Origin: Mauremys mutica
Lineage: Eukaryota; Chordata; Testudines; Geoemydidae
Assembly: GCF_020497125.1 (NCBI RefSeq)
Contig: NC_059089.1
Span: 28,042,282 to 28,106,281, forward strand
Length of the DNA stretch: 64,000 nucleotides
Direction of reading: 5' to 3'
A program made the translations under genes and the position numbers. Position 1 is the stretch's first letter. Each line of letters begins with the position of its first letter. Below, in pieces: positions 23,209 to 34,049 of this stretch. Below the pieces are notes generated by a model. It was given only the letters and a program-made list of their open reading frames with translations, searched no databases and was not told the origin of the DNA.

Positions 23209-24380
23209 TGGGCCCTTTCACCCCCCGGGTCAGCGTAGGCCGGGGCAGGGAGCTGTGGGGGGAGCACACCTGGCCCCCGGGTTGGGGTCCTCTCACTTCA
23301 CTCAGCACCAGAGCCAGCGTCCTCCCAGCAGGTCGAACAGCAGCACGTACAGGCTTAGCCCAAAGCGTGGGACGAGTGGGGGCAGCAGGAGGGGAATGAG
23401 CTGCTGTCAATGCTCAGCACAGGCTGGGTTGTCGTCCCCAGAGGGGCAGCTCCTGCTGGGCCCTTCCCATGGGCTGGCAGAGAAACACGGTGCAGAGGGG
23501 CCTCTGTGCCACTCAGCCAGGCCGATGGGCACCAGCGAACGTGCTACTCTCATACCCAGGCAGTGCGGGGTGGTGGAAAAACGGTCTCCGATTCTGCAGC
23601 CCTAGGATGCCACACTTGTGGACAGGGAAAAGCCGGCTGGTATCAGTCAAATGATCCCCCCTCATTAGTCTTCTGGAAACCAGAAGATAAGCTGGTGAAG
23701 GGGCCAGCTGCTCCTACGGAGGGGAAGGGGGGTTCCTGTCGCAAATTTGTCAGTGACAGAAGGAATCCCACACACAGGAGTCCTCAGGAGCTCTTCAAGG
23801 TACGGCTCAGTTTACAGAAGAGCTTTCTCAACCCCTACTAGGCACAGCTGGGGACTGGCCTTAAAACCCCCACAAACACTTATACAAGAGCCGTCAGGCT
23901 CTGTCCTGCCCCACCCAGGCGTGGTGTGCAGCGTTTGGCAGGGGGGGCGGTACGGGGCAGGAGTTCCGCCCCAGCAGCACCCTCCTCCTGCAGCTCAGAG
24001 GCTGCCATTCCCCTTCCCACAGGGAGCCTTCCTCCGCCCTTTCCCTCCTCCCAGAGCTGGCCTACGTGACTCCCCTCATCTCGCAGTGAGTCAAGCTCGT
24101 AGGGTCAGAATGCACCTACCGAAGGACCAGCACAATTCTGTAAGCGTCCAGCTGGTGGAGGCCATTGCTGCTGCCTGGACATTTCACACACGCACTGGAC
24201 AGGTCACACCCGGAACTCCAAACGTGCCAGGCGTGACTGTGCTTTGTGAGAGCTTCAGCAGCCGAGCTGCAAAGGTGAAAGCACATCTAGTTTCCAGCCA
24301 TGAACCCTGAGTGAATAGCTGAGAAACTGCAGAGACATGGGCATCTTAAATCAAAACTGCTGACATCTCCCTCGTTTGCT
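23209..24380. other. Non-coding stretch
   Basis: GC-rich DNA. A 187-codon plus frame (23747-24310) and a 148-codon plus frame (23159-23605) have no recognised domain. I cannot exclude an unrecognised LTR-type fragment around 23740-23880, but no termini are visible. Confidence 0.4.
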
Positions 24381-26463
24381 AACCTATCATAGACCTGATG
24401 GGCTGGAAGGGGACATCACCAAGTCTGGCTCCCTGGGCTGTGGCAGGACCCAACAAATCTAGACCATCCCTGACAAGTGTTTGTCCAGCCTGTTCTTAAA
24501 AACCTCCAGTGACAGGGATTCTGCAACCGTCCTTGGAAGCCTGTTCCAGAGCTGAACTCCCCCTAGAGTTAGAGTTTTACCTAATATCGAACCTAATCTC
24601 CCTTGCTGCAGATTCTTGTCCTACCAAAGACTGTCCTCAGGCCCCCCTCACTCTTCTGAAGACTAAACATGCCCAATTTTTTAACCTTTCCTCACAGGAC
24701 AGGTTTTCTCAACCTTTGTTCATTTTTGTTGCTCTCCTCTGGACTATCTCCAGTTTGATCCCAGCTTTCCTAAAGGGTGGTGCCCAGAACTGGACACTGT
24801 TCTCCATGTGAGGCCTCACTAGTGCCATGTCGAGTGGGACAACTACCTCTTGTGCCTTACCTATGACACTCCTGTTAATACACCCCAGAGTAATGCCAGC
24901 CCTTTTCACATCTGCATCACATTGTTACTCGTATTCAATGTGTCATCCACTCTAGCCCCCAGATCCTTTTCAGAAGTAACACCTAGCCAGGTATTGCCCG
25001 TTTGCTTTTTCCTTCCTCGGTGAAGTACTTTGAACTTGTCTTTACTGAATTTCATTTTGTTGAATTCAGACCAATTCTCTAATTTATGGGAAGGTCCTCT
25101 TGAATTCTGATCCTATCCTCCAAAGTGCTAGCAACTCCTCCCAGCCTCGTGTCATCTGTAAACTCTCCACTCCACTATCCATGTCATTAATTAAAATATT
25201 GCATAGTAATCGACCCAGAACTGATGCCTGAGGGACCCTACTAGTTACGCCCTCCTAGTTTGGCAGAAAACCATTGATAACTACTCTTTGAGTCTGGGCT
25301 GGCAAACAGCTGTGCACCCACTTTATAGTAATTACATCTAGAGCACATTTCCCTAGTTTGCTTATGAGACTGTGCCATGGGATTGCGTCAAAAGCCTTCC
25401 TAAAATCACGATATATCACATCTACAGCTCCCCCCATCTACTAGGCCAGTAACCCTCTCCAAGAAAAAGAAGCAATTAGGTTGGTTTGGCATTATTTGTT
25501 CTTGACAAATCCATGCTGGCTATTCCTTGTAACCCTATTATCCTCCAGGTGCTTGTGAATTGATTGTTGAATCATTTGTTCCAGTATCTTCCCAGGTATC
25601 CAAGTTAAGCTGACTGTCCAATAACTCCTTCTTTGTTTCACTTTATAAAGACAGGTACTATATTTGCCCTTCTCTGGTCTTCTGGGACCTCACCCCTCTA
25701 GGAGTTCTCAAAGATAACTGCTAACGATTCTGAGGTAGCTTCAGCTAGTTCCTTAAGTACCCTAGGGTGAATTTCATCAGGCCCTGCAGACTTGAATACA
25801 TCTGATGTATCTAAATATTCTTTAACCTGTTCTTTCCCTGTTTTTGGCTTGCGTTCCTTCTCCTTAGTTAATATTAATTGTGTGGAGTAACTGGTCACCA
25901 TTAACCTTTTTAATGTAGACTGAAGCAAAATGGGCGTTAAACACCTCAGGTTTCTTGATGTCATCAGTTATTAGCTCTGTTTCCCTGCTGAGTGGTGAAC
26001 TCCTCTGTTTTTCTCTTGCTTCAATTGTATTTAAAGAATCTTCTTTTTATTGTCTTTTTTGTGCTTTTCTAGGTGTAACTCACCGTGTGCCTTAGCCACT
26101 CTGATTTGGGGCTGGTCTACACTACGGGGGGAAATCGATCTAAGATACGCAACTTCAGCTATGTGAATAACGTAGCTGAAGTCGAAGTATCTTAGATCGA
26201 ATTACTTACCGTCCTCACGGCGCGGGATCGACGTCCGCGGCTCCCCATGTCGACTCCGCTACCGCCGTTCAGGTTGGTGGAGTTCCGGAGTCGACAGGAG
26301 CTCATTCGGGGATCGATATATCGCGTCTAGATGAGACGCGATATATCGATCCCCGAGAAATCGATTGCTACCCGCCGATACGGCGGGTAGTGAAGACGTA
26401 GCCTTTGTCCCTACATGCTTGTGCTGTTCTTTTGTTCTCCTCCTTAGCAATGTTTCCATGTTT
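24381..26463 (-). mobile_element. CR1 LINE copy 2, split by a MITE
   Basis: Minus-strand CR1, 3' end at the left (near 24381) and 5'-truncated at the right. Reverse transcriptase remnants are clear: on the minus strand 25437-25255 reads DVIYRDFRKAFDAIPWHSLI (motif A) and 25964-25698 includes KSAGPDEIHPRVLKELAEA. The element is interrupted at 26109-26403 by a palindromic MITE. CR1-type sequence resumes at 26404 (TTTGTCCCTACATGCTTGTG) and runs to about 26463. Multiple stops make it inactive. It differs from copy 1 in subfamily, especially at the 3' end. Confidence 0.92.
26109..26403. mobile_element. Palindrome-rich MITE, copy 1
   Basis: A 295-bp non-autonomous DNA element inside CR1 copy 2. 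The termini are imperfect inverted repeats: left GGGCTGGTCTACACTA, right (reverse complement) GGCTACGTCTTCACTA. TTTG stands on both sides (26105-26108 and 26404-26407) as an apparent target duplication. The interior is a string of hairpins: 26135-26200; a perfect 22-bp stem with a 5-base loop at 26307-26355; and a perfect 10-bp stem at 26368-26390. It encodes no protein. CpG sites are well preserved, which suggests recent insertion. The superfamily is not resolved. Confidence 0.85.
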
Positions 26464-26723
26464 CCGAGACCATGTCCCAAGTTTCCCCTGCACCAGCAGA
26501 TGGCACCATTAACAGCCTGCAGCCAGGCTGAGCCCGGGAGATCAGAGGGCTGCTATTACAGCCCCAGAGGACACATGGAATTCTGCGCGCTGGTCCTGGC
26601 AGGGGAGTATAGAAGAGAATAATGATCAGATATGTTGTTGTGAGATGTGGGTATTCACACCTTGATTTATGGCTGGATCTGCTTTGGGATTTCAAAGATC
26701 GTTAACATTTTGCTAAAAGCATT
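26464..26723. other. Short spacer between elements
   Basis: No feature is recognised between the right edge of CR1 copy 2 and the second Penelope-like tail. Confidence 0.4.
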
Positions 26724-26815
26724 GCAGGACAAGAGCGCCGTGAAAGCTGGAAAACTGGTCTCTCTCACTAACAGAAGTTGGTCCAATAAAAGATATTACC
26801 TCCCCCACCATGTCA
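26724..26815 (+). mobile_element. Penelope-like 3' tail fragment
   Basis: A 92-bp plus-strand piece ending in ACAGAAGTTGGTCCAATAAA, then AGATATTACC and CACCATGTCAC, a 3' tail that I know as common in turtle DNA. Upstream, the degraded AAGAGCGCCGTGAAAGCTGG region sits where the related element at 16509-16548 has its hammerhead-like core (stem, GAAA-like box). Assignment to Penelope-like elements rests on this parallel and on memory of the family, so it is less certain than 16471-16832. Confidence 0.55.
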
Positions 26816-26869
26816 CATTTTAAAGAAGACATTGTCAGGTTAGGGTCAACACACACAGTGTGTGTCTAC

Positions 26870-28000
26870 ACATTATCTAGTGGCCATACTAATATATTAC
26901 AAAATGCTTAACCATTTTCAAAAATGTATCTCTGGGAAACTATTTTTGTTGGCTTTTAAACATTCCTCCTGCTATGTCTGCAACCCAAATGCTTCAGCAT
27001 TTTGCTAGTGCCCAAAAAGCAATAAATGAAACTCACTAGAAACCAGCGATGCGACTAGTCTAATGTCATTGCCATGAAGTGCAAAAAAATAAACAAACGG
27101 GTTTAATAGTGTTGTAGGTATTAAAAACTATTTTTGCTTGAACAGTTTAAAGAGTTATCAGCAACACACAGCTAAAGACACCTGAGCTTCAAAATGATTT
27201 GATTTTTAACCTGATACTGTCCCTTTAAGTTGTCTGTCTTCCTGCAGTTATTCCAAATGAACTGCACGCAGAAGAACAAATTTGAAAATGGGGAGTATCT
27301 GTGAACATGGTAATTGTTTATGCAGAATGAACTGCTGCTACTAATGTCTGACATTATGATACATCTTAACTCAACAGTATTTCAGTGACATTCCGTTTCC
27401 CATATAAATTCTTATCACTGACATTAAATGATGCGAAATGCCAGCAGCACCTAGAATGAGTCCAATTTCCTAAACACTGTTTTACTGACAACAAACCAGT
27501 TGCAAAATTTCACATTTGTAGTTACAGATTAAATAATAGTTAACAGTATTATGTTTGAAAGATTTGTTTCCAAGTAGCAAATAGATGCTCCATATTATTC
27601 TTTGTTTGTAAATAGTTGTTGTTATATCTTATTCATCTAGAAAATAATTGTAAACAGCCATGAAAATAGCGGATTTCTCTGTTAAAATGATAGCCAGAGC
27701 CCAGGCCGCTGACATATAGTAACATGATTCACTTGGACAGTTACTGACTGCACATCCAATTCATTTCTTCTCTAGAGCACCAAGTTATTATCTGAAATGC
27801 ACAAGGTGTCTGGGGGTAACATATGATCAGCCAGGGACGCTTTTGACGGCTTGAAGAGCAATCAATAAAAATTGTCTTCAGCAGTTTTGTAGAGTATGGA
27901 AGTTGGTGGTGAAATGAAGTGATGGAGATTAAGTAGTGGAAGTCAATGCCCTGGTGCTATGAACCCTGTTTTTTAATTAAAGATCCAAAGCGGCTTTTTA
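26870..28000. promoter_or_regulatory. Long AT-rich candidate regulatory cluster
   Basis: More than 1 kb of AT-rich, non-repetitive sequence with no open frame above about 60 codons. Motif-like stretches include forkhead-like 'TTTGTTTGTAAATAGTTG' and 'ATTGTAAACAGCCATG', plus many ATTA/TAAT cores. There is no transposon terminus or simple repeat. Together with 28140-28940 this is the most enhancer-like stretch in the window. That statement is based on composition and motif density only. Confidence 0.4.
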
Positions 28001-28061
28001 TTTGAATAGGGTATTTTTTCTCCCAAATCCCGTAGTAATGGAAAACTTCCCTTTACTCTGG

Positions 28062-28100
28062 TGTGTGTGTGTGCGTGTGTGTATGTGCATGTGCACCATA
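28062..28100. repeat. (TG)n-type microsatellite
   Basis: A short alternating purine-pyrimidine tract (TGTGTGTGTGTGCGTGTGTG, then TATGTGCATGTGCAC). It may reach Z-DNA under supercoiling but is short and ordinary. Confidence 0.85.
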
Positions 28101-28139
28101 TGATGTAACTGGTACCTTCTCTGTCTCTCCAGAGCGCTT

Positions 28140-28940
28140 TGTGCACCGCAGCCAGTGGGGAATTTATATTATCTGGTGGCACAGATGTTCCTGCAGCTCT
28201 GGAGCAGCCTTATCTCCAATTTCCATTTGGCTTTTCGGATGATGCTTTGCTATTGTGGACAGTCTTGGTTGCTCCCTCTTCGGAAACATGATTTGAGAAC
28301 AATCTTGAAAACAATATCACTCCAATTAAAGACTCTGTTACCAAATGCATTAGCTATCTGTGCCCCTTAGTCACTGGTGTTTCTCCTTCTACTACAAAAA
28401 AGGACTTGCAAGCTACTGGTCCTATCTGACAATCATTTACTTTGAATCCCTTATTTATGGATCTGGATCTGCTCCCACCTGGATTAATGGGAGTTTTGCA
28501 CTTAACATCAATGGTGCAGGACTGGGCTTTCTATTCACCTCTCAAAATGGCATTTGTTTTCTGGCGAGGCCCACGGTGCAATGTCTGCTGGCTGGTTGTG
28601 TAAATAATTGTTTGTTTACTTGGCATGGCAGCAGGAATCTGCCTCAGTGGAAAGGCTGTGGAGGGGTAAATGGAGACTCCTGCTCCCTGCCATAAAGCCA
28701 GAAACAATCCGGATGTGGCTGTTACCTTGGAAATCCATTTAGTATTTTAACAGGTCTTAGTAGAGGAGAATTGCCTCTTTTTAATGCACTCTGTTAATTT
28801 TCTTCCATTAAATATTGAACAAAAACTACAGGGCTTTGACAGTGACAGACTAATAAACACCTAAGGACTTATTTACAAAGAAATAACTCTCTTTGCTAAA
28901 TAGGTTCTATGGAAAAACAGCAATGCTCCTTGCTGGGGCT
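28140..28940. promoter_or_regulatory. AT-rich candidate conserved non-coding block
   Basis: A continuation of the AT-rich cluster across the microsatellite. Non-repetitive stretches near 28200-28370 and 28700-28900 have no sustained open frame. Bases 28478-28540 resemble a common old reptile repeat (AATGGGAGTTTTGCACTTAA), so the block is partly repeat-derived. The candidate status applies mainly to the two flanking parts. Confidence 0.3.
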
Positions 28941-28947
28941 TATCCTT

Positions 28948-29132
28948 GGGGGAGGGATAGCTCAGTGGTTTGAGCATTGGCCTGCTAAACCCAGGGTTGT
29001 GAGTTCAATCCTTGAGGGGGCCACTTAGGGATCTGGGGCAAAATCAGTACTTAGTCTTGCTAATGAAGGTAGGGGGTTGGACTCAATGACCTTTCAGGGT
29101 CCCTTCCAGTTCTAGGAGACAGGTATATCTCC
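28948..29132 (+). mobile_element. tRNA-derived SINE (turtle Pol III SINE type)
   Basis: About 185 bp with an internal RNA polymerase III promoter: box A TAGCTCAGTGGT at 28958-28969 and box B GTTCAATCC at 29003-29011, about 33 bases apart as in tRNA genes. The tRNA-like head is followed by a tRNA-unrelated body (ACTCAATGACCTTTCAGGGT) and ends at GGTATATCTCC. It is the well-known tortoise Pol III SINE type of cryptodiran turtles and is the strongest lineage marker here. Divergence from the family sequence as I recall it is modest. Confidence 0.93.
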
Positions 29133-30174
29133 ATATGTACTATACTGGGCCTTGTGTATGTGCCAAGCACCCTTTGCTGCTTGTGTATGAGTTAGGGAAG
29201 TACAAAAAAGGCTTTGAGCCTCCTCCTGATGATTGCATGCTTTAAAGCAATAGTTTTCCTCCTGGGGCTGGAGGGTGTCTGAGCCCAGGTTTAATATTTG
29301 GGTGGCTACAGACTTCATCTATCGGGTTAGCATAATGAAACTGTTTCTACAAATGGCAATGCCTGGCAGTCTCCACAACACCTGTTACTGGAAAGGATCC
29401 CATTGCTCCAAAGAGCAAATTAGCACCATCCGAAACAGGCTGGCAGGTCCCCAGCCCCGTGTTCAGGGCAGCGTAAGCACCAGCCAGCTCCAGCACTTGC
29501 AGTTATCAGGGGTAGGGACCAAACCCAAAACACCATCTGTCTTTGACCCCTTTGGCTGTGGCTGTCATGGACAAACAGCCCATTCCAGGCTACTGGTGCC
29601 TATTGTCCATTTCCAGGGACATTTCACAATAAATTATCTTGTCACTGTCACTGTGAACGAGGCTCCAGCATGCACGCCTGAGACAGGCCGGCAGGCTCTC
29701 TCTCCTCCGCAGCCACTGCGTAGACCCAGCATTGGGGCTCTGCCTAGTGGGCAAATCGCTCTGTGCTCTAGAGGCGACCTCAGCCTGGATCGTGCTGCAC
29801 GGCACTGATGCTGTGTTGTTCTCACCAAGCTCTTTACCATCCACCACATGATTTCAGGGAATTCGTTGGGCCCTCACTTTGCCTCAACACAGAGATTTGT
29901 GGATAATGTGAAAAGTAAAAATTAAAGAGGAGAAAAGGTAAATTATGTGTTAAGGACAGATAGTTCAGCGGCTGACCGAGGCAAACTCTGGGGTTTGTTG
30001 ACAGCTTAATTCAGGGCATGTCACATGAGGGAACAAAGTCTCCCATCCTCTAAGGGGAGATGTAGGTGCTAAGCTCTGACCTCAGACTCAGACAGACTCG
30101 CTTTTCAGGTCGGGCGGGGCAGATGGCTCCGATAAAATGCATCTGACCTGAGCCTTGGCTAAGACTCATCCTAG
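29133..30174. other. Non-coding stretch
   Basis: A 177-codon plus frame (29275-29808) is open but has no domain, signal peptide or splice context that I recognise. Nothing else is supported. Confidence 0.45.
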
Positions 30175-30370
30175 AGTTGGTTGGACATAGGGCTTCACTT
30201 TTGTGAAAATTCTTGTGAAAATGTCCTGCTTTTTCTCACCAAAATGTCACATTTGGAAAAATTTTCAGCCAATTGGTTGGAAAATAGGAGAATTTGTCCC
30301 AAGTTTCATCTCCTTTGTGTTGAAATTCAAAAATTTGATGAAAACATCACCGGGAAATAGAATTTAAGAC
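30175..30370. repeat. AT-rich hAT-like repeat fragment
   Basis: The left end reads AGAGTTGGTTGGA, the terminal type seen at 44095 (AGAGTT) and, with a change, at 39183 (AGAGCT). The interior is the same AT-rich AAAATTTT/GAAAATTC-type sequence. The right terminus is not visible, so the copy is probably truncated. Confidence 0.4.
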
Positions 30371-31195
30371 AATTGCAACCTGAGCAGGCGCTTGGAGCTC
30401 TTCTGCCACCTGAGCAAGTCAGTGGATTGGTCCCACTGTGTTCCTGAATTTCCCGGTGTGTGCCAGAAGGGAAGTAACCCAATGCACAAAAGCATGTTCC
30501 TCTCAGAGGGTGGCACTTGCCCAACGTGGCCAGAACAGGCAGAGCCACACGATTTCCAGCCCGAGTTATAGTCCGAAAAGGCTGGGGTAAACGTGGGATT
30601 GGAGCAGCCAATCTTTCGGCTGCTTACTGAGTCAATGGAGGGTCTGACTATTTTGAGGCTATCTCCTCCCTCACTGGAATAATGTGCCCGTAAATCCACT
30701 CAGCAGCAGGGACTAGACTAGGCAGCAAGCCCGCCACAGACCCACCAGCCTCGCACAAACAGCCAGACAAAGTGCACAGAGCAGAGCTTTCACCGCCCTA
30801 GCCAGGAGCACAAGTGTGAACTATCACCTGGGCAACTTGCAGGCAGCAGCATCACGCGCTCAGCTCCAGGGCGGTGACACCACAGAAAGAGACAGGCCTC
30901 GGAAAGCAAAAAAGAGGAAGGCCTGGGGAATAGCTGGTAGAAACCTTTCACCCAGTAAATGATGCTGCCGCGGTTGATCAGGAGAGACGGCTGCTTGCCA
31001 GATTTCTGGGTTCAGATACACAGCCACAATGCGGGGGAAGCCCGGGTCCGGGGTGGTGGAGCTGCTCCCCACCGAGGGAAGCATGTGCCTGACTCCTTCG
31101 GACTCCTCTTCAGAGGCAATCACAAGGCTCTGGCAGGCAGGCGGCTTTTCAATGCAACATTAACCTCCCATTTCACATGCTTACTGTGATCCACA
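30371..31195. other. Non-coding stretch
   Basis: Mixed-composition DNA with no supported exon or repeat. Confidence 0.45.
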
Positions 31196-31199
31196 AGTA

Positions 31200-31840
31200 G
31201 GGTTTGACTGCACAAGCTTGAACTCTACCACTTGGTTTAATAAGAAATGTATAAAAATCATAAAAATGGAAACGCCTGGATATTATTTGTCAAGTGTGTG
31301 CCTAGCATCTCCCTGTTATTTCACATATCGTTCTAGTGGGAACATAAGTAAAACACATTAGCAGTAATTTAAAGTTGCTATGTGCACTGATTATTTATAT
31401 CCTTACATAAAACCCTAGTCTCTCTGTGCAGCACACCAGCCTTGATAAACTGTGTATGTTAAATCACAATCTCCGAATATGTGGACAGAATCTCCAGGCG
31501 AATATTGTAGGTTTTTTAATATATAGAGAGAGATAGATCCACTCTTTGTAAGTGACTTGTTTGGTTCAAGTGTATCGCTAAATCACACTATACATATAAA
31601 TAATATATAAGGGAGACTCATATCCTTAATATTATTCTCATGTCTTATTAAACTAATATTTCAAAAAACTTTTATTTTTCCTTTAGTTGCAGGTCAATGC
31701 TAAAGTTAAAAAAAGAAATTACAAACCAGCCCTGACACCTCACAGAAGAATGTGAGAGTTCCCTATAAAGCACTGGCATGAATGATTATTCTAATTGCCT
31801 GAAGATGCCTTCTGAGAGATGGAATAATTAAGCGGTGAGG
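31200..31840. promoter_or_regulatory. AT-rich candidate conserved non-coding block
   Basis: About 640 bp of AT-rich, non-repetitive sequence with cores such as 'TTAGCAGTAATTTAAAGTTG', 'ATTATTCTAATTGCC' and 'GGAATAATTAAGCGG'. A short ATATAGAGAGAGATAGAT run near 31520 is the only low-complexity part. No open frame persists. It is enhancer-like by composition; conservation is untested. Confidence 0.35.
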
Positions 31841-32169
31841 TGATTGAGACCTTCGGCACCTTTGTCTGTCTGTGTCGCCCCTCCCCCCAATCCACAAGGA
31901 GGAAAAGGGCCATTTTCTGAAAGTGTATTTCATTTTTCACTTTATCACCATGAACATTTTATTTGATTTCTTGCCATGAAAATCTTTCCCTGCATCCGGG
32001 TGATTTCTTACAGCCCTTTGTGCACAGCTTTCCGTGGGAGAGGGAGAGCCACAGGCACTTCCTCCGCCGCCGCTAAGGCTCAAAGATTTGGGCAAAGAAA
32101 AAGTAACTAATGGACAGGTGAAGGGCCTGCTAATGTGGTTAGGAAAGCATGGCTGTACTATTGCCCAGA

Positions 32170-32810
32170 TTCTGTGTGTGTGTGCGTGCGTGTGTGCACA
32201 GGTACATACTGTCACCCAGACTCTGTGTGTGTGTGTGTGTGTGTGTGTGCGCACAGGTACATACTGTCACCCAGACTCTGTGTGTGTGTGTGCACAGGTA
32301 CATACTGTCACCCAGACTCTGTGTGTGTGTGTGCACAGGTACATACGCTCATCCAGACTGTGTGTGAGTGTGAGTGTGTGTGTGTGTGTGTGTGTGCGTG
32401 CGTGCACAGGTACATACTGTCACCCAGACTCTGTGTGTGTGTGTGTGTGTGTGCACGTGCGCACAGGTACATACTGTCACCCAGACTCTGTGTGTGTGTG
32501 TATGTGTGTGCACAGGTACATACTGTCACCCAGACTCTGTGTGTGTGTGTGTGTGTGTGCACAGGTACATACTGTCACCCAGACTCTGTGCGTGTGTGTG
32601 CACAGATACATACGCTCATCCAGACTGTGTGAGTGTGTGAGTGTGTGTGTGTGCACGTGCGCACAGGTACATACTGTCACCCAGACTCTGTGTGTGTGTG
32701 TGTGTGTGTGTGTGCACGTGTGCACAGGTACATACTGTCACCCAGACTCTGTGTGTGTGTGTGTGTGTGTGCACGTGTGCACGTGTGCACAGGTACATAC
32801 TGTCACCCAG

Positions 32811-32849
<39 letters not shown>

Positions 32850-32912
32850 ACGTGCGCACAGGTACATACTGTCACCCAGACTCTGTGTGTGTGTGTCTGC
32901 ACATACTGTCAG
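32170..32912. repeat. (TG)n compound minisatellite with higher-order structure
   Basis: About 13 units. Each has a constant 'GGTACATACTGTCACCCAGA' core followed by CTCT and a variable (TG)n tract, often with GCACGTGCGCACA before the next core. Two units (near 32334 and 32601, 267 bp apart) carry a variant core with CATACGCTCATCCAGACTG and GAGTG interruptions, which indicates a higher-order duplication. Long alternating purine-pyrimidine tracts could adopt Z-DNA. All three plus frames are open (Cys/Val/His-rich); these are artefacts. Confidence 0.95.
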
Positions 32913-32924
32913 TCAGACTCACCA

Positions 32925-33175
32925 TTTTCAAAATGAAAAATTCTAGTTTTCCAGTTCAAATTGAATTTTTATTTTGAAATTTAAGCTAATTATAGTTTAA
33001 AAAATAATTAAAACGGTCAAAATCAAAATGAAATGTTTCAAAATTATTTACACTAAATGTTACAATTGATCAAAATCTTTTTTTTTCAGATTTTTGGTTT
33101 GGAAGAAGTTTGAGATTTTTATTTTTTTGTCCCTATTTGGGATGGGAACATTTTTGTGAGCTGGGAAAGCTGTTT
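32925..33175. repeat. AT-rich dispersed repeat fragment
   Basis: AT-rich sequence of the family found at 39183-39639 and 44095-44426, with AAAATGAAATGTTTCAAAAT in the middle. Termini and target duplication are not resolved. It directly abuts the (TG)n array. Confidence 0.4.
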
Positions 33176-33227
33176 CCTGGCCATCTCCAATCATGACATC
33201 AGCAAGGAGACTCGGAAATGGTGATGA

Positions 33228-33400
33228 TCTAGGCCAAAGCTTTCAAATATGGGGCTCGAAAGCCAGGCACCTAACCCCATACTTAGGTTATGAAATAAGT
33301 GGCCTGAATGTCCAAGGTGCTGAGCACCTGTGGCTCCCACTGGATTGATATTAGGCCTCTCAGTTTGGGGCTAGGTGCCCAACATTAAGTTCCTATGACT
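33228..33400. repeat. Old inverted-repeat-type dispersed element
   Basis: Contains AGGCACCTAACCCCATACTT, then 'AAGTGGCCTGAATGTCC', then GGTGCTGAGCACCTGTGGCT, then 'GGCTAGGTGCCCAAC'. This is a diverged copy of an old reptile/bird dispersed repeat whose intact form is palindromic. GGTGCTGAGCACC is itself a perfect palindrome. Confidence 0.55.
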
Positions 33401-34049
33401 AAAAATGGCAAGAAGAGTAAATTGGAACCTGCCTGACACCACCAGACTAGGACATGTTCCATCATTTTCCAGAGGGAGGTGTCCTGAGCCCTTTCCAGGT
33501 GCTGAGGAGACATCATGGCCATGCAGGGGGAACCCTGCACGTAGCATTTGGATTGGCAAAGCTTCGGCTCTCCTGCAGGTGATGCGCGGAGTCAGCAAGC
33601 CGCAGTGCTCACTGTGCTGTCCTAGTCATTTCAGATCCCAGCTCTGGGAAGTGGGAGCCTTCTCCCTCCAGCTCCAGCAGCCCAGCTGGGATAACATGGG
33701 TCGTGCAGCAAGACCCAGACAAGAAGAGACAGGACACCTCGCTCAAGAGTAGCATTGCCAGGGAGCTCAGGGCCTTATTTTCCTAGACAGCCGGGGAAGG
33801 AATATGACAGAGCCTCTCGCTCGCGATCTCCCTCTAGTGTTTTGGTTGCGTTTGGACTAAGGTGCAAGCTGTTATTTGCATACCCCAGTGATGGGCGGGC
33901 TCTGCTCAGCAGGCAGCTTGTTGGAAATACCAGCTCTGAGGCTCATCAGCGAGCTGCGCGGGCAGCGCTGTGGGTGGAGGGCTCTGTGTTGAGACTGGAT
34001 TACAAAGATTGCAGCCTGTCAAGGATGAGCTGAGTTGGCCGGGCTAAGC
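33401..34049. other. Non-coding stretch
   Basis: No exon is supported. The TCTCCCTCTAGTG sequence near 33827 is only partly CTCF-like and is not called. Confidence 0.45.

Noticed and set aside
28958..29011. tRNA gene suggested by A and B boxes
   Set aside because: The body downstream is a SINE, and the tRNA part is too diverged to fold as a functional tRNA.
29275..29808. 177-codon plus frame
   Set aside because: No domain, signal or repeat in it that I recognise; length is within chance for this composition.
32034..32936. A 300-codon plus frame rich in Cys, Val and His
   Set aside because: It is the translation of a (TG)n-based array; all three plus frames are open. No start context or domain.
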